From Ferrimicrobium sp. (GTDB lineage: Bacteria; Actinomycetota; Acidimicrobiia; Acidimicrobiales; Acidimicrobiaceae): 64,000 nt of DNA. The stretch lies in the NCBI RefSeq assembly GCF_027364955.1, contig NZ_DAHXOI010000003.1, forward strand, positions 140,109-204,108, given 5' to 3'. The notes under the pieces were generated by a model. The model did no database searches, was not told the DNA's origin, and saw only the letters and a program-made list of their open reading frames with translations. A program made the translations under genes and the position numbers. Positions 1 to 7,888 of this stretch are shown one piece after another (position 1 is the stretch's first letter; the number at the start of each line of letters is the position of its first letter).

Positions 1-1
1 C

Positions 2-616
2 TATGCACATTCAATCGCTGTGGCACCGGCTGGGGCCGAGGACCATTTGGCCGATCTTGTTGGGATTCTCGATGACAAGCCGGCGCTCGTCTTTGGCCAC
101 TCTCTCGGAGGGACCTACGCGCTGTGGCTGGCATCGTTAGGGCACCCCAACCTCCTTGGCGTATCGACCTTCGAGTCTCCGCTTCCCGGAGGCGCTTGGT
201 GGGGAGAGGGCTGGGACATCGATCCCCATGACGCCGCCTTAGGCCGAGTCCCTCCCGAACGGTCGCAGGCGGTGGCCGAGAGATTCCTGCGACGGATGAT
301 CTCCGACGCGACTTGGGAACTCCTGCCAGAACGTACCAAAGCTTTGCGACGGGCCGAGGGAGCAGCCTTTATTCTGGAGCTGGGGCAACTCGTCGATGGA
401 GCGGTGCGTTTTGACCTTGATGCTATCCGGACCGACGTGGTTGCTGGAATCTCCTCGCGTCCCTCCAGCCATCATCAGTTGGGGTTGGCCAGGCTCGCAA
501 CAGCTACATGTGCCACTACCTATTGCGTGCGCAACTCGCGCCACGGCGCTCACCTGACCAGTCCCGACGCTCTTGCTGAGGTCTTGGGCCAGCAGTTAAA
601 AATTGAGGATGGTTAA
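2..616 (+). CDS. Alpha/beta hydrolase, 5'-truncated by window edge
   Basis: The reading frame is open to the first base of the window, so the true start lies upstream. The visible 204 residues hold the nucleophile elbow GHSLGG (around residue 32) followed by an aliphatic helix. A C-terminal RHGAHLTSPDAL segment carries the likely catalytic histidine. This fits an alpha/beta hydrolase fold enzyme (esterase, lipase or thioesterase-like). The substrate cannot be told from sequence. The stretch between the elbow and the C-terminal histidine is short, so the lid domain is small. The gene converges on kgd with a small inverted repeat between the two stop codons. Confidence 0.75.
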   Translation, partial: YAHSIAVAPAGAEDHLADLVGILDDKPALVFGHSLGGTYALWLASLGHPNLLGVSTFESPLPGGAWWGEGWDIDPHDAALGRVPPERSQAVAERFLRRMISDATWELLPERTKALRRAEGAAFILELGQLVDGAVRFDLDAIRTDVVAGISSRPSSHHQLGLARLATATCATTYCVRNSRHGAHLTSPDALAEVLGQQLKIEDG

Positions 617-620
617 GCAC

Positions 621-639
621 CGACGGGGTTCATCCGTCG
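621..639. terminator. Hairpin between convergent genes
   Basis: A 6-bp perfect stem (CGACGG / CCGTCG) with a 7-nt loop lies in the 28-bp gap between the converging hydrolase and kgd stop codons. No clear T-run follows on either strand, so termination activity is inferred from position only. Confidence 0.35.
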
Positions 640-644
640 ACCTG

Positions 645-3600
645 CTAGTTCAGCGGCTTGGAGACGGCTCGCTCGAGGATGTCACTCTGTTCGAGGGCGT
701 GCATCGCGGCTGATCCGGTGGCTGGTGATCCAGTTGCAACACGGGAGACGTGGACCAGTGTCAGTCGGTGTGCACCGGCGCGATGGAGTCGCGCATGGGC
801 AAAAGGCCAGGCGCCCATGTTCTCTGGTTCTTCCTGCAACCAGACGAGCTCGGTCGCTGATGGGTAGCTCTCGATCAACTCGGTGATCTCGCGCTCTGGC
901 CAGGGGTAGAGCTGTTCCACGCGCACAACGGCGGTGGGGACTGAGGTAGTGCGGTCGCGCTGAGCGAGGGCTTCATAGCCGATCTTGCCCGAACAGAGAA
1001 CGATGCGCCGAACATCAAAGCGGCCAGTGGGGTCTTGGACCCAATGCGGATCATCTAATAGCGGTTGGAAGGATCCGCTAGTGAACGCCCCGACTGGGCT
1101 GCGCGATTGCTTGGCTCGCAGCAAGGACTTTGGCGTGAGGATGATCAACGGTCGCTGGTTGGTTCGCTCGACCTGGGCTCGCAACAGGTGGAATAGCTGC
1201 GCTGCGTTGGTCGGGTTGGCGATGGTCATATTCGGCCCCGCTGCCAGGGAGAGGAAACGCTCAAGCCTGGCCGAGGAGTGTTCTGGGCCCTGCCCTTCGT
1301 ACCCATGCGGTAACATCAGGGTCAGTCCCGACTCCTGTCTCCACTTGTCGTGGGCAGCGGCGATGAACTGGTCGATCACGATCTGGGCACCGTTGGCGAA
1401 GTCGCCGAACTGTGCCTCCCAGATCGTGAGCGCCTTCTGGTGGATCAAGGAGTAGCCGTATTCAAATGCCATGGCTGCGTACTCGGAGAGTGAGGAGTCA
1501 TAGATCATGAAGCGGCCAGGCGAGGTCCCATCGGTTGGTGCGCCAGTGTCATCGCGTATCGCGGCGAGAGGTTGGTAGGTGGCACCGGTCTCGTAGTCAT
1601 AGAGGGCAGCGTGGCGGTGCGAGAAGGTCCCACGTCGCGAGTCTTGGCCGGAGAGACGCACATCATGCCCATCGAGCATGATCGTTGCGAATGCGAAGGC
1701 CTCACCAAGAGCCCAGTCGACCTCACCTTCGGTATAGAGCTCCGCGCGGGCCTGGAACTGCTTTGCCAGTTTGGGGTGTAGCGTGAAACCTTCCGGGGTA
1801 CGGTTGAGGATCTCTACGACATAGTCGAGACGCTCCTTGATCACCCCCGTCGAGACGGTCTGTACTGCGACGTTTTGGGGTGGTGGTGCCGGCAGGTTGG
1901 TAGCTTTGGGCGGTGCCGCCTCTCGAGTCTCTACCAGTGCCTGCTGCAGTCGAGCGAGATAGGCATCGAGAGCCTGTTCACCCTCCTCCACGGTAATAGC
2001 CTTGGAGCGGACGAGGCGTTCAAGGTAGAGCTTGCGCACTGAGGGTTGCGTGTCAATAACCCGGTACATCACCGGCTGGGTGTAGCTGGGCTCGTCGCCC
2101 TCATTATGCCCATGGCGTCGGTAGCAGACCATATCGACGACGATGTCCTTGTGGAAGGCTTCCCGATAGTCCATGGCGATCTGGGCAGCTCTCAACACCG
2201 CTTCGGGGTCGTCGCCGTTGACGTGGATGATCGGGGCCTGGATCATCTTGGCGATGTCGCTGGCATAGACGGAGGATCGTGCTTCGTTTGGGTTGGTCGT
2301 GAAACCTACCTGGTTATTGATGACCAGGTGAATGGTGCCACCCGTTCGATAACCGGGGAGCTGAGAAAGGTTGAGCGTCTCGGCAACCACTCCCTGCCCG
2401 GCAAAGGAGGCATCCCCATGCACGAGAATCCCGAGGACGGCGAACTCGAAGAGATTACCTCGAAGATCTTGGGTGGCACGCACCATTCCCTCGACGACGC
2501 CGTCAACGGCTTCAAGGTGCGAGGGATTCGAGGCGAGTGTGATGGGTACTGCGGTGCCGTCGGGGGTGTAGTAGGTGCCCTCGAAACCCTTGTGATACTT
2601 GACGTCGCCGGATCCCTGGACCGATGTTGGGTCCAGGTTGCCCTCGAACTCTTCAAAGATCATGCGATAGGACTTGCCAACGATGTTCGCCAGGACGTTC
2701 AACCGACCACGGTGGGCCATGCCCAGTATGGCAGAGGTGATTGAGGCACGTACTCCCTGATTGAGGACCTCAGTGAGAAAGACGATGGCACTTTCCGCAC
2801 CCTCGAGGCCGAAGCGCTTTTGTCCAATGTAGCGAGTAGAGAGGAACTTCTCAAACGCCTCGGCATCGTTGAGGGTGGTGAGGATGCGGAGCTGGTCCTC
2901 CTTGGAGAGGTTCGGACGAACTCCTTCGACGCGGTTTTGAATCCAATGCTTCTCTTCGGGGTTCTGGATATGCATGTACTCGTAGCCGATTGTGCCACAG
3001 TAGCTATCACGAAGGAGCTGCAGGATCTCTGCAAGGCTTGACTCGGTTGTTCCGGCGAGACCATCGGTGAGAAATGCGCGGCTGAGATCCCAGAGGGTGA
3101 GTCCGTAGGTCTCTGGGTCTAACTCTGGACTCATCGTTGGCTTGACGAGATTGAGTGGATCTAGGTGAGCCAGGAGGTGACCGCGTACGCGGTAGTTGTT
3201 GATCAGGGTCTGCACATGGATCTGCTTTTCCGCGCGCTCCGATGCGTCTCCAGTCAGAGATCCATGGTCTGGAGACCAGACTGCTGGTGGATAGGCGACA
3301 TCGAGAGAGGAGAAGATGTCCTGATAGAAGTGCTCCTTACCCTCAAGGAGTGCGGCGACGTCGGCCAGGAACTGACCAGACTCAGCCCCTTGAATGATGC
3401 GATGATCGTAGGTTGAGGTGAGGGTAACGGTCTTCGAGATTCCAAGCTCGCCCAAGGTACGGGGATCAGCGGCGCCGAACTCGACCGGATAGCCAATGGC
3501 ACCAACGCCGATGATGACACCCTGCCCATTCATCAATCGTGGGATCGAGTGTTCAGTTCCGATCGTCCCGGGATTGGTGATGCTAACGGATGCTCCCTGG

Positions 3601-4541
3601 AAATCGTCGACCGTGGCTCGGTTCTCGCGGACCTTGGCGATCAACTGATCGTAGGCGCTGAGGAACTCAACGAAGGTCTTGGATTCGATGTTCTTCAAGA
3701 CTGGCACCATCAGCGTTCGCTGTCCATCACGCCGAACGATATCGACTGCGACGCCGAGATTGACATGTTCGAAGGTCCGGATCGAGGCCGCGGTCCCATC
3801 GGTTGCGGGTACGAAGCTCGCGTTCATCCTGGGGTGTTTGGCGAGCGACTTGATGATGGCCCAGGTGATCAGGTGGCCAAAGCTGACCTTCGTACGACCC
3901 TCGCGACTGAGTTGGTTGTTGATGATGGACCGGTTGATTTCGAGTGCCTTCGCGGGTACTACACGCACACTCGTTGCAGTCGGCAGGGTGAGCGATTGAT
4001 CCATGTTGCGCGCGAGGGCGAGGGCGGCTCCGCGGAGTGGACTCAAGGTGGCGTCGTCGACACTCTCCGGAGAGACTGGCTTGTCCACGGACGACGGAGC
4101 CGGGGTAGCTGCGGCCCGCGTTGCTGCGGTGTTATCCGTCGGCGAAGAGGTGCGGAGGTTGCCATTTGTCGTTGGTTGCATCGAGCGTACTGGCCCTGCT
4201 GGGCTCGTAGCGGCTGGGCTCGTGGCGGCTGGGCTCGTGGCGGCTGGGCTCGTGGCGGCTGGGCTCGTGGCGGTGTCGTCAAACGCTACGGTGGTGGTGG
4301 TGGTTTCCGATGTGGCCTCGGTAGGGCTGGTGTGGTTGGCGGCAGCTGCGTGGCCGTTGTGGCCCTCGGTGGCAACAGCATCGGTCACGGTCGAGTTGGC
4401 GAACCTTGGTGCGATGTTTCGGCTCTGAAAGTATTGTTGCCAACTTGGTGGCACCGATTCAGGGTTGTCACGGTAATGGTCGAGCATCTCCTCGACAAGC
4501 CAGTCATTGGGTCCAAAGTCAGTTTCAAAGGTATCTGCCAC
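645..4541 (-). CDS. kgd: Multifunctional 2-oxoglutarate decarboxylase/dehydrogenase (E2-E1 fusion)
   Basis: A 1298-residue actinobacterial-type fusion acting in the TCA cycle. Residues 1-40 match the usual N-terminal LVEEMLDHYRDNPESVPPSW-type segment. Residues 65-155 are a low-complexity Thr/Ala/Pro linker. Residues 165-400 are a succinyltransferase (E2) catalytic domain ending in a DHRIIQGAESG motif. The rest is a thiamine diphosphate-dependent E1 with GDASFAGQG and NNQVGFTT cofactor-binding motifs. Known homologues decarboxylate 2-oxoglutarate and work with a separate E2/E3. No lipoyl domain is visible, as expected for this family. The start is GTG at 4541 with no Shine-Dalgarno and a TAGACT box 8 nt upstream, suggesting a leaderless mRNA. 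It is divergent from the EAL gene. The linker repeat is annotated separately. Confidence 0.95.
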   Translation of the reverse strand: MADTFETDFGPNDWLVEEMLDHYRDNPESVPPSWQQYFQSRNIAPRFANSTVTDAVATEGHNGHAAAANHTSPTEATSETTTTTVAFDDTATSPAATSPAATSPAATSPAATSPAGPVRSMQPTTNGNLRTSSPTDNTAATRAAATPAPSSVDKPVSPESVDDATLSPLRGAALALARNMDQSLTLPTATSVRVVPAKALEINRSIINNQLSREGRTKVSFGHLITWAIIKSLAKHPRMNASFVPATDGTAASIRTFEHVNLGVAVDIVRRDGQRTLMVPVLKNIESKTFVEFLSAYDQLIAKVRENRATVDDFQGASVSITNPGTIGTEHSIPRLMNGQGVIIGVGAIGYPVEFGAADPRTLGELGISKTVTLTSTYDHRIIQGAESGQFLADVAALLEGKEHFYQDIFSSLDVAYPPAVWSPDHGSLTGDASERAEKQIHVQTLINNYRVRGHLLAHLDPLNLVKPTMSPELDPETYGLTLWDLSRAFLTDGLAGTTESSLAEILQLLRDSYCGTIGYEYMHIQNPEEKHWIQNRVEGVRPNLSKEDQLRILTTLNDAEAFEKFLSTRYIGQKRFGLEGAESAIVFLTEVLNQGVRASITSAILGMAHRGRLNVLANIVGKSYRMIFEEFEGNLDPTSVQGSGDVKYHKGFEGTYYTPDGTAVPITLASNPSHLEAVDGVVEGMVRATQDLRGNLFEFAVLGILVHGDASFAGQGVVAETLNLSQLPGYRTGGTIHLVINNQVGFTTNPNEARSSVYASDIAKMIQAPIIHVNGDDPEAVLRAAQIAMDYREAFHKDIVVDMVCYRRHGHNEGDEPSYTQPVMYRVIDTQPSVRKLYLERLVRSKAITVEEGEQALDAYLARLQQALVETREAAPPKATNLPAPPPQNVAVQTVSTGVIKERLDYVVEILNRTPEGFTLHPKLAKQFQARAELYTEGEVDWALGEAFAFATIMLDGHDVRLSGQDSRRGTFSHRHAALYDYETGATYQPLAAIRDDTGAPTDGTSPGRFMIYDSSLSEYAAMAFEYGYSLIHQKALTIWEAQFGDFANGAQIVIDQFIAAAHDKWRQESGLTLMLPHGYEGQGPEHSSARLERFLSLAAGPNMTIANPTNAAQLFHLLRAQVERTNQRPLIILTPKSLLRAKQSRSPVGAFTSGSFQPLLDDPHWVQDPTGRFDVRRIVLCSGKIGYEALAQRDRTTSVPTAVVRVEQLYPWPEREITELIESYPSATELVWLQEEPENMGAWPFAHARLHRAGAHRLTLVHVSRVATGSPATGSAAMHALEQSDILERAVSKPLN
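4198..4272 (-). repeat. Five tandem 15-bp units inside kgd
   Basis: Five almost perfect copies of GCTGGGCTCGTGGCG (plus-strand reading; one unit has A for G) encode five ATSPA pentapeptides in the N-terminal linker of Kgd (about residues 91-115). The near-identity of the copies points to recent slippage, so copy number may vary between strains. Confidence 0.95.
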
Positions 4542-4549
4542 GCCTTGTA

Positions 4550-4555
4550 AGTCTA
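4550..4555 (-). promoter_or_regulatory. Candidate -10 box of kgd
   Basis: TAGACT on the minus strand fits the actinobacterial TANNNT -10 pattern and ends 8 nt before the GTG start. No convincing -35 is visible. The spacing would give a leaderless or nearly leaderless transcript. Confidence 0.4.
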
Positions 4556-4721
4556 GTCATCTTTGCCGGTCGATGAAAACTCGCTGCAGCTGCGACCGGT
4601 GGCGTGAGGCGACGAGAATTGGCCAAGGTTCGAGGGGGTGCGGTTGGGTCTACCTCCGATCTCATTGGGATTGCTCCTGGCACGTGTCAAGTATTTGACG
4701 CCATACGTCGAAGTTCTAGGA

Positions 4722-5972
4722 ATGGGTAATGGAAGACCACGTTTTGGTGTGATCGAAGGTACGGATACCGTTCAGAGCATCGAAACCACGCGACAGGATG
4801 TTCTTCAATTGCGCGAGTATGTCCGCACAATTTTGAGCGGCCAGCGCTCCTTTGAGATGCGGTTCCAATCGATCGCCAATGTTTTTGGGCCGAGAGTTGT
4901 GGGTTACGAGATGCTCACCCGGTTTGACGTTCCCGCAACGATCACACCCGATCAGATCTTCCTCGAGGCAGATGCGATCGGGCTCGGCGCCGAATTAGAG
5001 GCCCTGATTCTTGCGCGGGCCTTCAAGGAGCGTCGTCGTGTGCCTCGCGACTGCTTTGTCACGGTGAACGTTAGCCCACATCTGCTCGGTCAACCGATCC
5101 TGCGGAGGGTGTTCGATCGGGATCTCAGCGGTATCGTCGTTGAGCTCACCGAACACGTCCGTGTGCTCGATGTGGACGCACTGCGTGACTCGCTGACCTG
5201 GTTGCGTGCACGTGGTGCGCTCATAGCGATGGATGATGCGGGATCGGGGTATGCCGGCCTGCAGATGATCACGCAGGTCCGTCCAGATATTGTCAAGCTC
5301 GACCGGGAACTGGTGAACGGTATCGATACCGATGAGGTCAAAGCGCTCATGTGTGCCTCCTTCGGCGATTTTGTGGGACGGCTCGACGGCTGGTTGCTGG
5401 CCGAGGGGGTTGAGACCCAAGCGGAGTTGGCCCGCGTGGTACAGATCGGTGTGCCATTGGTGCAGGGATGGGTGATCGGTCGCCCAACACTGCAGCCAGA
5501 GCCCTTGCGAGCCGACCTCGCGGAATGGTTGCGCTCCTACCACGACTCACGCCGCTCCCGGGTTGATTGTCTCTCGATGCTGATGGATCCTGTTCTGGTC
5601 AAGACGGAGACGCTCGTCGAGACCAGCGCGACCTCGCCGGTGGACATGACAACGAGTGCCATCCCTGCTAGTGATCCGGGTGCGAGGATCGCAATCTGTG
5701 TCGTCGGGCGCAATCTTGAGCTTGCTCGCGTGCTCGTTCCTGAGCTGAGCGGGTGGCGTGTGTTGGCCGTTCCAATGGTAGCCCACCCAGAGGAGGGGAT
5801 ACGAGAGGTGGCGGTTCGGGCGATGAATCGTCCGGTGGCAACCCGATTCGATCCCATCGTGTGCGTTGGCGAGCAGCGCGAGCCCGTTGGCATCATCCGA
5901 ATGGAGCGGATTATTAGCTTCCTTGCTGATGTCTTCTCGGCGGGAGGTTCGGCGATGGAAGGTGCCTGCTAA
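4722..5972 (+). CDS. EAL-domain c-di-GMP phosphodiesterase with CBS-like tail
   Basis: About 416 residues from ATG 4722; the frame is open further upstream to GTG 4638. The EAL domain carries the expected acidic and lysine residues: VVGYEMLTRF (the EAL-motif glutamate), TVNVSPH (Asn), VELTEHV (Glu), MDDAGSGYAGL (Asp-Asp), IVKLDREL (Lys), AEGVET (Glu) and a QGWVIGRP end. Hydrolysis of c-di-GMP is therefore plausible. No GGDEF domain is present. The last 90 residues end in FDPIVCVGEQREPVGIIRME, which resembles the second half of a CBS domain, suggesting nucleotide sensing. The start is uncertain: an AGGA directly abuts ATG 4722, and a TTGACG element at 4695 could be a promoter inside the longer frame. 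It is divergent from kgd and convergent with aroK. Confidence 0.85.
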   Translation: MGNGRPRFGVIEGTDTVQSIETTRQDVLQLREYVRTILSGQRSFEMRFQSIANVFGPRVVGYEMLTRFDVPATITPDQIFLEADAIGLGAELEALILARAFKERRRVPRDCFVTVNVSPHLLGQPILRRVFDRDLSGIVVELTEHVRVLDVDALRDSLTWLRARGALIAMDDAGSGYAGLQMITQVRPDIVKLDRELVNGIDTDEVKALMCASFGDFVGRLDGWLLAEGVETQAELARVVQIGVPLVQGWVIGRPTLQPEPLRADLAEWLRSYHDSRRSRVDCLSMLMDPVLVKTETLVETSATSPVDMTTSAIPASDPGARIAICVVGRNLELARVLVPELSGWRVLAVPMVAHPEEGIREVAVRAMNRPVATRFDPIVCVGEQREPVGIIRMERIISFLADVFSAGGSAMEGAC

Positions 5973-5999
5973 TCTGCGTCGCTCAGGCCTCGGAGTGCG

Positions 6000-6503
6000 T
6001 TATGCTAGGTGGGCTTGGTAGAACTCGGGGAGGAGAGCGATGAGTCGAGCCAGAGTGTTCGCTGGTGACTCGCCTTCTTGTTCATCAAGCGTCAGCGAGG
6101 CCGTCGACCGATAGGTGGCGATCCGTGTCTCGAGTAGGGTTTGGAGATCTCCGCCACGAGCGAGCGGGCGATCGGCGGTGGCTCCGATACGTTTGATGGC
6201 GGTCGTTGCACCGATCTCAAGGTAGACCACAAAGGTTGACCTGAGAAGGTCCTGGGTGTTGCCATGCATGATCGCACCCCCTCCCAGTGCGAGTACGGTG
6301 GAGCGCTGGGCAGCCACGGTCGCGATCACTTGGTGTTCGAGTTCACGAAACTTGGGTTCCCCCATCGTGGTAAAGAGGGTGGCGATGCTTTGACTAGTCG
6401 CCTCTTCGATCAGCGCATCGCTGTCGTAGAAGGCGGTCCCCAGATGGTCTGCGAGCAGGCGACCCAACGTGCTCTTACCAGCGCCCATGAAGCCAATGAG
6501 CAC
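6000..6503 (-). CDS. aroK: Shikimate kinase
   Basis: 167 residues; phosphorylates shikimate with ATP. The P-loop GFMGAGKST is at residues 4-12. A DSDALIEE segment near residue 32 supplies the substrate and Mg aspartates. The GGGAIMHG motif is the shikimate-binding glycine loop, and an RPLA lid motif follows. The start is GTG 6503; the frame closes at a TGA 57 nt upstream with no ATG between. In related actinobacteria aroK usually sits between aroC and aroB. Here aroC-aroB are adjacent 14 kb away and aroK stands alone, convergent with the EAL gene. Confidence 0.93.
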   Translation of the reverse strand: MLIGFMGAGKSTLGRLLADHLGTAFYDSDALIEEATSQSIATLFTTMGEPKFRELEHQVIATVAAQRSTVLALGGGAIMHGNTQDLLRSTFVVYLEIGATTAIKRIGATADRPLARGGDLQTLLETRIATYRSTASLTLDEQEGESPANTLARLIALLPEFYQAHLA

Positions 6504-6596
6504 GATCTGGGGCCATCCTGGTGGTTCGTTGTTGTTCGTAATCGCTATCGTTCTCCGCTGTCAGTGGATCATCATGTAGGAGCCTAACGCCAAGTA

Positions 6597-6617
6597 TGCA
6601 AACGGTGTTCGTTTGCA
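6597..6617. promoter_or_regulatory. Palindrome upstream of aroK
   Basis: Perfect 7-bp inverted repeat TGCAAAC-N7-GTTTGCA, about 95 bp upstream of the aroK start. The symmetry and 7-nt spacer resemble a repressor operator. No regulator can be assigned. Confidence 0.35.
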
Positions 6618-6900
6618 ACTAGTGTCGGGCCGATCCTCGTTGTAGTGCTACGTGGTGTTGCTGCTGTAAGCCATGGGTTGCGACACCACGTGCATAGGAC
6701 GATTGGTCTTTGAGACAATTCAGTTTGGCTACGATCCCAACCTCACTAGGTATGGCGGGGCCTCGTGGAGCTCTCATGTGCCGAGGTTGGCTGTGCTCTC
6801 TTAGCGCTCCGCTCGCGTTGGGTGATGGATCAAAGACGCTCTACTGTCGGCACGATGGGGCTGGTTGGTTGGTGAGCGCCGTGGTGTCTTCGCCGAAAAA
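6618..6900. other. Intergenic stretch without a supported gene
   Basis: Between the aroK upstream palindrome and the hairpin leader of the DUF1059 gene I see no protein with recognisable features. A 65-codon plus frame ending at 6907 has no family resemblance and no ribosome-binding site. The stretch may contain the promoter for the downstream leader RNA. Confidence 0.4.
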
Positions 6901-6958
6901 CGATTAAGGGAATCGGCAAGTGTACCGAAGCTTTGGTAGACCTCGACCGAGGTTTTTT
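6901..6958 (+). terminator. Three consecutive hairpins ending in a T6 terminator (candidate attenuator)
   Basis: Hairpin 1 is CGATT/AATCG (6901-6915). Hairpin 2 is the 16-nt self-complementary TACCGAAGCTTTGGTA (6923-6938, one G-T pair). Hairpin 3 is ACCTC-GACC-GAGGT (6940-6953), running into a T6 tract (6953-6958), a textbook intrinsic terminator on the plus strand. It lies 28 nt before the DUF1059 ATG, and no plus-strand gene ends here. It is therefore either a leader attenuator or the end of an unannotated small RNA. Confidence 0.55.
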
Positions 6959-6986
6959 GGTTCCCAAGATGGAGGATGTCGACGCG

Positions 6987-7163
6987 ATGAAACGGTTCGC
7001 ATGTGGAGATGTAGTGGCGGGTTGCAACTGGACGATGCAGGTAAGTGACGAAGGAGAGTTGATGTCCCTGATCGCCGATCATGTGGCTGAGGCCCATGGA
7101 ATTACCACCATCGATGATGAACTCGTGGCAGTCGTACGCGAGCATATCCAGCTGGTGAGCTAA
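6987..7163 (+). CDS. DUF1059 family small protein
   Basis: 58 residues from ATG 6987, which has a GGAGG 12 nt upstream. MKRFACGDVVAGCNW at the N-terminus and HVAEAHGI in the middle match DUF1059, a family of small proteins of unknown function with two conserved cysteines and an H-x6-H segment that could bind metal. The frame stays open upstream, but the longer form would cover the leader terminator. It is monocistronic, with structured DNA on both sides. Confidence 0.75.
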   Translation: MKRFACGDVVAGCNWTMQVSDEGELMSLIADHVAEAHGITTIDDELVAVVREHIQLVS

Positions 7164-7217
7164 GACTTAGCGCGGATACCCAGCGCAAGAACTGGCCCAC
7201 TCACTTCGGTGGTTGAC

Positions 7218-7251
7218 GTGTGATCATGCAATGCGTGTGATCATGCAATGC
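7218..7251. repeat. Perfect 17-bp tandem duplication
   Basis: Two identical adjacent copies (7218-7234 and 7235-7251) of GTGTGATCATGCAATGC, each containing a TGATCA palindrome, in the DUF1059-fabZ intergenic region. This could be a paired protein-binding site or simple slippage. Confidence 0.9.
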
Positions 7252-7253
7252 TT

Positions 7254-7322
7254 GTGCTCCGGCGCCTGCGCCGTTAGGCCGTTCACTTCGTCTGCGGCTT
7301 CCTCGCGGACGAGTGGGAGCAC
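7254..7322. other. Long imperfect inverted repeat (structured intergenic element)
   Basis: The outer arms GTGCTCC (7254-7260) and GGAGCAC (7316-7322) are perfectly complementary. Inside, TTCGTCTGCG pairs with CGCGGACGAG (two G-U pairs), and GGCG/CGCC flanks a short loop. The fold could be a terminator for the DUF1059 gene (no T-run follows) or a small structured RNA. The rest of the gap to fabZ (7323-7455) shows no gene. Confidence 0.45.
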
Positions 7323-7455
7323 AGCCGTTGCCACTAGGGTGTCTTGGCGATAGTTTCGGTGCCATGGTGAGGACGTTCGATTGAGTAGAGGCAGAACCCT
7401 CTCGATCAGGTGCGACGACCGATAGTGATGGCGGGGGGAGAGGTAAAGATCAGTT

Positions 7456-7887
7456 ATGAAGTCCTATGATCCTCGGGAGTTCATCCCGCACCGCCCGCCG
7501 TTCTTACTTGTTGATCAGATCACCGATCTCGATCCCGGTTCCTCGGGTCGTGGCATCTACCGTATCCCCGATGACCTCGCGGTGCTCGCGGGCCATTTCC
7601 CAGGTAATCCCGTCTTGCCTGGCGTGTACCAGGTGGAGGCGATTGCTCAGCTTGGTGCCGCCGTGGTGCTCAGTGATGAGCGCTATGCAGGATCGCTGCC
7701 TCTCTTTGGGGGTATCGATCGCGCCCGATTTCGGAGAGTGGTGCGGCCCGGCGACCTGCTTGAGCTGACGATTGAGATGACGAGCCTGTCGGCACGCGCT
7801 GGTAAAGGCCAAGGTCGCGCCACGGTGGACGGTGAACTCTGTGCGGAGGTGGGCCTGTTCTTTATTATCGCCCCTGCTGGATCCTAA
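7456..7887 (+). CDS. fabZ: (3R)-hydroxyacyl-ACP dehydratase FabZ
   Basis: 143 residues, a single hotdog-fold domain of normal FabZ length. The catalytic segment HFPGNPVLPGVYQVEA gives the active-site His47 and Glu61. The N-terminus PHRPPFLLVDQI is the classic FabZ opening. It dehydrates 3-hydroxyacyl-ACP in type II fatty acid synthesis. No other fatty-acid gene is adjacent. xthA starts 2 nt after its stop codon, so the two are probably co-transcribed. Confidence 0.92.
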   Translation: MKSYDPREFIPHRPPFLLVDQITDLDPGSSGRGIYRIPDDLAVLAGHFPGNPVLPGVYQVEAIAQLGAAVVLSDERYAGSLPLFGGIDRARFRRVVRPGDLLELTIEMTSLSARAGKGQGRATVDGELCAEVGLFFIIAPAGS

Positions 7888-7888
7888 G

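Noticed and set aside
3549..4550. 333-codon plus frame opposite kgd
   Set aside because: Antisense to a highly conserved gene; the Gly/Trp/Arg-rich translation is an artefact of the repeats.
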